In this document: one piece after another, positions 58,861 through 64,000 of the stretch | Numbering within the stretch: the first letter of the stretch is position 1 | How the letters are laid out: each line of letters starts with the position of its first letter | Assembly (NCBI GenBank): GCA_015490175.1 | Contig: WFYJ01000009.1 | Location: 1-64,000, forward strand | Direction of reading: 5' to 3' | Length of the DNA stretch: 64,000 bases | Origin: Saprospiraceae bacterium | GTDB lineage: Bacteria > Bacteroidota > Bacteroidia > Chitinophagales > Saprospiraceae | Program-made: the position numbers and the translations under genes | Notes under the pieces: generated by a model | What the model saw: the letters and a program-made list of their open reading frames with translations, nothing else | Databases searched by the model: none | Told to the model about the DNA's origin: nothing

Positions 58861-59615
58861 TGCGCTGCTACCCAGTTGGTCAGCGCCACGAACTCGTCGA
58901 GCGACAATTGCTCGGGACGGCGCGTCATGAGCGGGGCATCGAGCGGCGTGCCCGGCGCCACCAGGCTTTTCACAGTATTGCGCAGCATCTTGCGCCGCTG
59001 GTTGAACACCGTTTTGACCACCGTACGGAACAGCGACTCATCGCATTCGAGTGAAGCGCCTTCCCTGCGGGTCAGCCGGATGACGGCCGACTGCACCCTG
59101 GGTGGCGGGTTGAAGTTGCCCTTCGATACCTGGAACAGGAGCGTGCCCTCGTACCACGCCTGCGTCAGCACGCTGATCACGCCATAGTCCTTGCTGCCCG
59201 GCCCTGCCACGATGCGCCGCGCCATTTCCAGTTGGAACATGCCCACCATCTCGGGCACGTACTGCCGGTAATCGAGCATGTGAAAGACGATCCGGGAAGA
59301 GATGTTGTAAGGGAAGTTGCCCACCAGGCTGAAGGCCTGCCCTTCAAACACCCGGTCGAGCGGCACCTCCAGAAAGTCGGCAGCGATGATATGAGGGGCC
59401 AGCTCGGGAAAGTGGGTCTCGAGCCAGCTCACCATGTCGGGGTCGGCTTCGACCACCTTGAGCGGCTGGCCCGGCTCCAGCAAATAGCGGGTGAGCATGC
59501 CCTTCCCAGGGCCCACTTCGAGCACGGGGCCCGTCCTCTCCAGACTTCGGGCGATGCGCCGGGCGATGTGGTGGTTGGTGAGGAAGTGCTGGCCGTACGA
59601 TTTTTTTGCCTTCAC
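58848..59615 (-). CDS. rsmA: 16S rRNA dimethyladenosine transferase RsmA (KsgA)
   Basis: The 255-residue methyltransferase dimethylates A1518/A1519 of 16S rRNA (E. coli numbering). Seen are KKSYGQHFLTN, the SAM loop VLEVGPGKGMLTRYLL, EADPDM, AADFLEV and motif IV NFPYNISSRI. No ATG fits, so the GTG at 59615 (VKAKKSYGQHF) is chosen because the first lysines immediately precede the conserved motif. The last 13 bp overlap the convergent PorT-like gene. Confidence 0.95.
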   Translation of the reverse strand: MKAKKSYGQHFLTNHHIARRIARSLERTGPVLEVGPGKGMLTRYLLEPGQPLKVVEADPDMVSWLETHFPELAPHIIAADFLEVPLDRVFEGQAFSLVGNFPYNISSRIVFHMLDYRQYVPEMVGMFQLEMARRIVAGPGSKDYGVISVLTQAWYEGTLLFQVSKGNFNPPPRVQSAVIRLTRREGASLECDESLFRTVVKTVFNQRRKMLRNTVKSLVAPGTPLDAPLMTRRPEQLSLDEFVALTNWVAAHQST

Positions 59616-59688
59616 GTCTTGTGGTTTGCGCCAAAGGTACGGCCTGCCGTAATGCCCGGGCGTGAAAGCGCAGTACCGAAACAACCCC

Positions 59689-59697
59689 TAACTTTGG
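59689..59697 (+). promoter_or_regulatory. -7 box TAACTTTGG of pdxA
   Basis: A perfect TAnnTTTG box lies 40 bp before the pdxA ATG and about 70 bp from the divergent rsmA start. Confidence 0.7.
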
Positions 59698-59736
59698 CCG
59701 ATTGAAAACCCGACACGCAAAAGACCAGACAAAAGA

Positions 59737-60837
59737 ATGGAAAAAGTAAAAGTAGGCATTACAGTAGGAGATATCAACGGCATCGGGCTGGAGGTTATTC
59801 TCAAGGCGCTGCACCACGAAGGTATCTTCGACATCTGCACGCCGGTGATCTACGGCTCTACCAAGGTGGTATCCTACCACAAGAATATCCTTCCCGAGTT
59901 TCGCATTCCCTTTCAAGGTGTCGCTTCTGCCGAGCGCCTTTCGGCAAACAAGATCAACGTGGTCAACTGCTGGAGCGAAAGTGTGAACATCACCCTGGGG
60001 CGTGCCACCGAAGATGGCGGCAAGTATGCCTGGCGCTCGCTGGACTGCGCGGTGGAAGACCTGAAGAAAGGATTGATCGACGTGCTGGTCACGGCCCCCA
60101 TCAACAAACAGGCCATGGAGATGGCGGGGTTTCAGTGGCCGGGGCACACTGAATACCTCACCGAAAAACTGGGCGCGGGTCAGAGCCTGATGTTCATGAT
60201 CAGCGATGATGTGCGCGTGGGCCTGGTGACCAATCACGTGCCTCTGCGCAAGGTGCCCGAAAAGATCCACAAGGATCGCGTGATCGAGAAAGTGCGACTC
60301 ATGGAAGAGAGTCTGCGCATCGACTTCGGCATCGAGCGGCCGCTGATTGCCGTGCTCGGCCTCAACCCCCACGCCGGCGAGCAGGGCCGCATCGGCAACG
60401 AAGAAGTCGAGGTCATTCGTCCGGCCGTGGTCGAGCTGAAGAATAACAACTACATGGTCATGGGTCCCTTCCCGGCCGATGGCTTCTTCGGCAGTGCACA
60501 GCACCAGCGCTACCACGGCATCATGGCCATGTATCACGATCAGGGACTCATCCCCTTCAAGCTGCTCACCTTCGGCCAAGGCTGCAACTTCACGGCCGGA
60601 CTGCCCTATGTGCGCACCTCTCCCGACCACGGCACCGGCTACGACCTTACCGGCAAGGGCGAGGCCAATGAGGGCAGCATGCTCAAGGCCATCTTCACGG
60701 CCATAGACATCTTCCGCAACCGTCAGAAATACAAGGAGCTGGAAGCCGCGAAGGCCACTCCCGTCATTTCCACGCTGCCCGACGAGCCTGAGCCGGGCAG
60801 CGAGGACTACGAAGAAGAGCTCCCCGCAGAGGAGTGA
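59737..60837 (+). CDS. pdxA: 4-hydroxythreonine-4-phosphate dehydrogenase
   Basis: The 366-residue enzyme acts in the DXP-dependent pyridoxal phosphate pathway. PdxA motifs are ITVGDINGIGLEV, VTAPINKQAM, PGHTEYL (metal His), MYHDQGLIPFK and TSPDHGTGYDL. The C-terminus carries an unusual 25-residue acidic tail (EPEPGSEDYEEELPAEE). The palindromic motif copy at 59936-59948 encodes ERLSAN. It ends 6 bp from the stop of a convergent gene. Confidence 0.96.
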   Translation: MEKVKVGITVGDINGIGLEVILKALHHEGIFDICTPVIYGSTKVVSYHKNILPEFRIPFQGVASAERLSANKINVVNCWSESVNITLGRATEDGGKYAWRSLDCAVEDLKKGLIDVLVTAPINKQAMEMAGFQWPGHTEYLTEKLGAGQSLMFMISDDVRVGLVTNHVPLRKVPEKIHKDRVIEKVRLMEESLRIDFGIERPLIAVLGLNPHAGEQGRIGNEEVEVIRPAVVELKNNNYMVMGPFPADGFFGSAQHQRYHGIMAMYHDQGLIPFKLLTFGQGCNFTAGLPYVRTSPDHGTGYDLTGKGEANEGSMLKAIFTAIDIFRNRQKYKELEAAKATPVISTLPDEPEPGSEDYEEELPAEE

Positions 60838-60843
60838 GTCGGA

Positions 60844-61575
60844 TCAAGGCAGAATGGGATCGCCCTCGAGGAGCGGCACTTCGGCTTTGATGGCGCGTGA
60901 GTCGTACCATCGCTGCAGCCCTGGTGCCGGAGATACAGCTACCTCCCACACCGAAGGGGGCTGGACCGTAGCCAGAGATGGGGCGGGTGTCGCAGGCACG
61001 TTGGCCGTCTCCACAGGAGACTGGCGCAATGCGCGTACCTGCATGTCGTAGCGCTGCAGGTCATACTTCTCGATGGTGCGGATCAGCAGTTCGGCATAAT
61101 GCGGGTTGGTGGCATAGCCCATGCGCTGCAAGCCTTCCGCCCAGCCCCGGTAGTCCAGGATATCGAGCTGGAAGAGCTGCTGATAACGGTCCTGGAGCAA
61201 AAACCAGGTATGGTCGCGGAACGAAGCCTCGGGCGAATCGTATTTGCGGAAGCAGGAAGGCACCAGTCGGCCTGCTGCATCGCGATCGTCATCTTCGAGT
61301 GCGATCGTTTCGCCGTCCCACCAGCTCTTGCACTTGATGCCGAAATAGTTGTTCGCTTCGCGTGCCAGCCGGCTCTGGCCCCAGTTCGATTCCACGATAC
61401 TTTGCGCGAGCTTGATGCTGGCCGGAATGCCGTAAGCCGCCATGTCTTCCATGGCAATGGGGGCGAAGCGCTCGATCCAGGCCAGTTTGTCTGTATCGAC
61501 CTGGCCGTGGAGTGCGGTACAGAATGCCAGGCACAGCAGCAAGCCCATCAGGGCGCGGCATGTTTGTTTTCTCAT
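60844..61575 (-). CDS. secreted glucosaminidase-domain protein
   Basis: The 243-residue exported protein has a signal peptide (ALMGLLLCLAFCTALHGQ) and a GH73-type domain. The expected catalytic Glu is in KLAQSIVESNWGQSRLA, with NNYFGIKCKSWWDGE and CFRKYDSPEASFRDHTWFL also seen. It aligns well with the catalytic domain at 56623 but lacks LysM repeats. After the domain a Pro/Ala-rich C-terminal region of about 60 residues has no recognised fold. It probably acts on peptidoglycan. Confidence 0.88.
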   Translation of the reverse strand: MRKQTCRALMGLLLCLAFCTALHGQVDTDKLAWIERFAPIAMEDMAAYGIPASIKLAQSIVESNWGQSRLAREANNYFGIKCKSWWDGETIALEDDDRDAAGRLVPSCFRKYDSPEASFRDHTWFLLQDRYQQLFQLDILDYRGWAEGLQRMGYATNPHYAELLIRTIEKYDLQRYDMQVRALRQSPVETANVPATPAPSLATVQPPSVWEVAVSPAPGLQRWYDSRAIKAEVPLLEGDPILP

Positions 61576-61778
61576 GAGTATGCTTTTTGGTGGAGGAACC
61601 GGTTGGTCCCTGTTCCTTCCGGTTTCGCTCTTTCTTTTGTGGTTTGATAGCAATATGAATACCAAACATTTATATGTCTAAAAATTTGAATTCATTTTCC
61701 ATTGCTTTGCAATAAATAACAATGTGTAAAAATTTATCTGTGACTCGTATTTGAAAAAATTGCATGAAAATTGAAAGG

Positions 61779-61815
61779 GTGGTTCCGTAGGCCTGTATCC
61801 CGAAAACGGAACCAC
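61779..61815 (+). promoter_or_regulatory. perfect 10-bp inverted repeat before a TPR gene start
   Basis: GTGGTTCCGT (61779-61788) and ACGGAACCAC (61806-61815) flank a 17-nt loop and end one base before the ATG at 61817. In RNA the stem would cover the ribosome-binding region; as DNA it could be an operator. The 240-bp intergenic region upstream is AT-rich and also holds a small palindrome ATTGC-TTT-GCAAT (61701-61713). Confidence 0.6.
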
Positions 61816-61816
61816 T

Positions 61817-62869
61817 ATGAAATCACCCCCTGTCCGACTCTTCTTGCTTGCCTGCCTGTGTGGGCTTTTCTTTTCCCCGCTTGATGCCGGTGGCCAGGAA
61901 CGCCTGTATGGCCGGAGCCCTGCTACCGGGCCGGTGCGGCGCGTGCTCGTGCCCGTGACGACGACCCTGGAAGCTTCGGCGCTGCGCCGGCAAATGGACG
62001 AGGCGCGCGTGTTGCTCAATGCCGGGCGATATGTCGAGGCCGTGCAATTGCTCGATGGTGTGCTCGCCCCGCGCCTGCTCATGGCCGAGCCATGGATGCT
62101 GAGAGGATACGCTCGTTTTCAGATGGGCGATTACACCCAGGCCATTGCCGACTACAGTCGCGCGCTGATGATGGACCGCAGTCCCACGCTGTATTACAAT
62201 CGGGCACTGGCCTACAAACGCACGGGTATGCTTCGGGAGGCCCTGGCCGATCTCGATGAGGCGCTGCGCCTCAACCCGGATGCGGTAGCCGTGCACTTCG
62301 AGCGAGGCAATATCCTGGCGGAAATGCGTCAGTGGGCCGAGGCAGCGCGTTGGTACGAGGACGTGCTGGCGCGTGTACCCGAATACCGGCCTGCCTGGCT
62401 GAATCTGGCCAAAGTGCGTATGGAAGCCAATCAGACGACGCGCGCATTGGAGGCTCTCGACGCGGCTCTGGCCCTCGAAGTGGACAGCCATGCCTTGCGC
62501 ATGCGCAGCCGCTGTTTGCTGTTGCAAAATCGCTTTGAGGAGGCCTGGGTGGATGCGCTCGAGGCCCTGTATCTCGATCCGGACAATGCCGATGTGTACT
62601 ATCTCATTGGTCGGATCGAGCAGCAGCAGGGCGCCGATGAGGCGGCATTGCGCAGCTTCGAAGTGGCCGTAGAGATCGCCCCCTTGCCGCGCTACTGGCT
62701 GGCCCTGGGGCAAGCCCTGTTCGATCTGGGCGATTACTACCGCGTGGTGGAAGCATGCAATGAGGTGCTGGCACGTGAACCGGAAAACCCGATGGCCTGG
62801 GAGCTGCGCGACAAAGCCTATGCCGCCATCGAAGGCCTGCACCGGCAGTGGTCGGTGGCGGAGGAATAA
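61817..62869 (+). CDS. exported TPR protein
   Basis: The 350-residue protein has a signal peptide (RLFLLACLCGLFFSPLDAGG) and about seven TPR units from residue 55 on (AEPWMLRGYARFQMGDYTQAI, PTLYYNRALAYKRTGMLREAL, AVHFERGNILAEMRQWAEAA, ADVYYLIGRIEQQQGADEAA). It is probably periplasmic and a scaffold for protein contacts; no enzymatic domain is seen. The inverted repeat directly before its ATG suggests post-transcriptional or repressor control. Confidence 0.85.
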   Translation: MKSPPVRLFLLACLCGLFFSPLDAGGQERLYGRSPATGPVRRVLVPVTTTLEASALRRQMDEARVLLNAGRYVEAVQLLDGVLAPRLLMAEPWMLRGYARFQMGDYTQAIADYSRALMMDRSPTLYYNRALAYKRTGMLREALADLDEALRLNPDAVAVHFERGNILAEMRQWAEAARWYEDVLARVPEYRPAWLNLAKVRMEANQTTRALEALDAALALEVDSHALRMRSRCLLLQNRFEEAWVDALEALYLDPDNADVYYLIGRIEQQQGADEAALRSFEVAVEIAPLPRYWLALGQALFDLGDYYRVVEACNEVLAREPENPMAWELRDKAYAAIEGLHRQWSVAEE

Positions 62870-62924
62870 ACGACACTTTAACGCCCGTTTGACAGAATGC
62901 TGTTTGGGATAACTTGAAAATACT

Positions 62925-62933
62925 TACCTTTGC
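62925..62933 (+). promoter_or_regulatory. -7 box TACCTTTGC upstream of the TraR/DksA gene
   Basis: A perfect TAnnTTTG box has TTTG (62902-62905) about 20 bp upstream. The ATG is at 63075, so the leader would be about 140 nt. Confidence 0.7.
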
Positions 62934-63074
62934 GTCGGCTTTCGCAGCCATGAGAAAAAATTCTGAGCGGCCTTTTTGGAGTAATCGTCAAAGGCGCCCG
63001 GAATCTTGAAATCGGGGGCATTGATTGCGAGATGCCTCTCGTTGATCTTTCGAACCAGCTTTCATTTACCCAAA

Positions 63075-63458
63075 ATGAACCCCATGTCGACGCAAGAAGA
63101 AAAAACCCGCTACTCGGACGAAGAACTGGAAGAATTCCGTCAACTGATCGAATCCCGCCTCAAGGATGCGCGCGAAGACCTCGCCTGGTACGAGTCGCAA
63201 TTGCAAGAGCTGGCCGAAAATCCCGACGCCAAGGCGCGCGGATACGACCACATCGCCGGAGTGGAGGAAGTAGAGCAACTGACCACGCTGGCAGCCCGCC
63301 AGCGCAAGCTGATCAAGCACCTCGAAAATGCACTGGTGCGCATCGATAACAAGGTATATGGCATCTGCCGCGTGACGGGCAAGCTGATTCCCAAGGAACG
63401 CCTGCGTGCCGTGCCCCATGCCACGCTCAGTGTCGAGGCCAAGCTGCAACGTCGCTGA
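63075..63458 (+). CDS. TraR/DksA family protein without zinc-finger cysteines
   Basis: The 127-residue protein has the DksA-like coiled coil (EEFRQLIESRLKDAREDLAWY... RQRKLIKHLENALVRI) and the C-terminal GICRVTGKLIPKERLRAVPHAT core. Of the four zinc cysteines of the C4 form only one remains, as in typical Bacteroidota members. It probably binds RNA polymerase through the secondary channel and tunes the stringent response. The start may be ATG 63075 or 63084. It precedes lspA, a common Bacteroidota order. Confidence 0.9.
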   Translation: MNPMSTQEEKTRYSDEELEEFRQLIESRLKDAREDLAWYESQLQELAENPDAKARGYDHIAGVEEVEQLTTLAARQRKLIKHLENALVRIDNKVYGICRVTGKLIPKERLRAVPHATLSVEAKLQRR

Positions 63459-63495
63459 ACCGCCTTCCGCACAACACAAGCTCCCCTTTGCGTGT

Positions 63496-63504
63496 TACCT
63501 TTGT
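63496..63504 (+). promoter_or_regulatory. -7 box TACCTTTGT of lspA
   Basis: A perfect TAnnTTTG box in the gap after the TraR/DksA gene has CTTTG (63486-63490) too close to serve as -33. The lspA TTG lies 134 bp downstream, beyond two hairpins. Confidence 0.55.
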
Positions 63505-63507
63505 CGC

Positions 63508-63585
63508 AGCCCTTCCCCGTGTCTCTTGCGAGGAAGGGCTGATCATTACCGCCTGCGGCCGGCAATGTCCTTTGCCGGCCAGGCG
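63508..63585 (+). promoter_or_regulatory. structured leader of lspA: two strong hairpins
   Basis: Hairpin 1 pairs AGCCCTTCC (63508-63516) with GGAAGGGCT (63532-63540). Hairpin 2 pairs CGCCT..GGCCGGCA (63550-63564) with TGCCGGCCAGGCG (63573-63585), 13 bp with a two-base bulge. No T-run follows, so neither is an obvious terminator. Both lie between the -7 box and the TTG start. Confidence 0.6.
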
Positions 63586-63637
63586 TTGAGGCGGAAGCGG
63601 GCCTATGCGCCTGTGATGAAGCAAAAACAGTAGCACA

Positions 63638-64000
63638 TTGAAAACTTCGCACAAACTCACGTTGATCATCCTCGCCGTGCTGATTGCCGATCAGGCACTG
63701 AAGATCTGGGTGAAGACCAATATGTACTACGGTCAGGAGATCCCCATCCTGGGGCTCGATTGGGCCCTGTTGCACTTCGTGGAGAACAAAGGGATGGCTT
63801 TTGGCCTGTCTCTGGGCGACGGCGAGGGCTGGGGCAAGCTGGCGCTCAGCGTTTTTCGCATTGGCGCGGTGGGGCTGCTCATCTACTATTTGCGCAAGCT
63901 GATGCAAGAAGGGGCCTCCTTCGGGCTGCTCACCTGCTTTGCGCTCATCCTGGCCGGTGCGCTGGGCAACATCATCGACAGTGCCTTCTATGGGCTGATC
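63638..64000 (+). CDS. lspA: lipoprotein signal peptidase (signal peptidase II), 3' end outside window
   Basis: The open frame starts at TTG 63638 (MKTSHKLTLIILAVLIADQ) after an in-frame TAG, and runs 121 codons to the window end. LspA motifs are ADQALKIWV in helix 1, FVENKGMAFG (normally ENxGAAF) and GALGNIIDSAFYG with the first catalytic Asp. It removes signal peptides from prolipoproteins in the inner membrane after Lgt acts. The second catalytic Asp is beyond the window. No ATG start is available, so the TTG is the best choice. Confidence 0.93.
   Translation, partial: MKTSHKLTLIILAVLIADQALKIWVKTNMYYGQEIPILGLDWALLHFVENKGMAFGLSLGDGEGWGKLALSVFRIGAVGLLIYYLRKLMQEGASFGLLTCFALILAGALGNIIDSAFYGLI

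Noticed and set aside
63406-63633. 75-codon frame between TraR/DksA and lspA
   Set aside because: It starts inside the TraR/DksA gene and runs across the two hairpins; composition is that of a structured leader and no family is recognisable.

Overview
The window is 64 kb of GC-rich DNA from a member of the Bacteroidota, most likely a Saprospiria/Lewinella-like lineage. The phylum call rests on a complete gldK-gldL-gldM-gldN gliding/type IX secretion cluster preceded by a PorP/SprF gene, on recurrent Bacteroidota-type -7 promoter boxes (TAnnTTTG), on family-restricted proteins (DUF2851, DUF6089, PorT-like barrels, a zinc-less TraR/DksA protein next to lspA), and on the lack of strong Shine-Dalgarno sequences. 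The finer placement is inference. I see no tRNA, rRNA, CRISPR array, prophage or intact transposase.

Layout. 0.2-5.1 kb: aconitase divergent from a RamB-like XRE regulator, then a DUF6089 barrel protein. 5.2-11.5 kb: a TPR/PD40/OmpA envelope protein, an ECF sigma factor overlapping a membrane TPR partner, a TPR protein and an MBL hydrolase. 11.7-23.7 kb: a large TolB/Omp85-like protein, DUF2851, a polysaccharide flippase, an M42 peptidase, pterin dehydratase plus aminotransferase, and a DUF255 thioredoxin protein. 23.7-29.5 kb: the sprF-gldKLMN motility/secretion locus, closed by a strong terminator. 29.6-44 kb: ArsC-like protein, purN, a TPR/PD40/SPOR protein related to PorE, a TPR histidine kinase, moeA, two cyclophilin lipoproteins, a Zn-peptidase, serS and trkH. 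44-64 kb: dtd, a MazG-like protein, an MscS channel, three glucosaminidase-type proteins, PhoD-like and NodB-like enzymes, lgt, an enoyl-CoA hydratase with meaB, DUF937, an orphan Pycsar-like effector, rsmA, pdxA, a TPR protein, TraR/DksA and the first part of lspA. Envelope biogenesis, lipoprotein maturation (lgt, lspA) and T9SS form the common thread.

Two repeat systems stand out and are not explained by the genes. First, about ten intergenic mosaic elements of 0.1-0.5 kb carry related inverted termini (TATACYC, 10 nt, GGTTCGGGAA) around interchangeable low-complexity modules. They abut promoters and run into gene ends. Second, a short palindrome (TTTGCCGAAAGGC, often completed to TTTGCCGAAAGGCAAA) occurs at least 18 times, half inside genes and half between them, with further covarying variants. 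It looks like a genome-wide signal of the DNA-uptake or HIP1 kind. Smaller candidates are structured leaders (lspA, a TPR gene), a possible small RNA near 45.6 kb and hairpins between gld genes.
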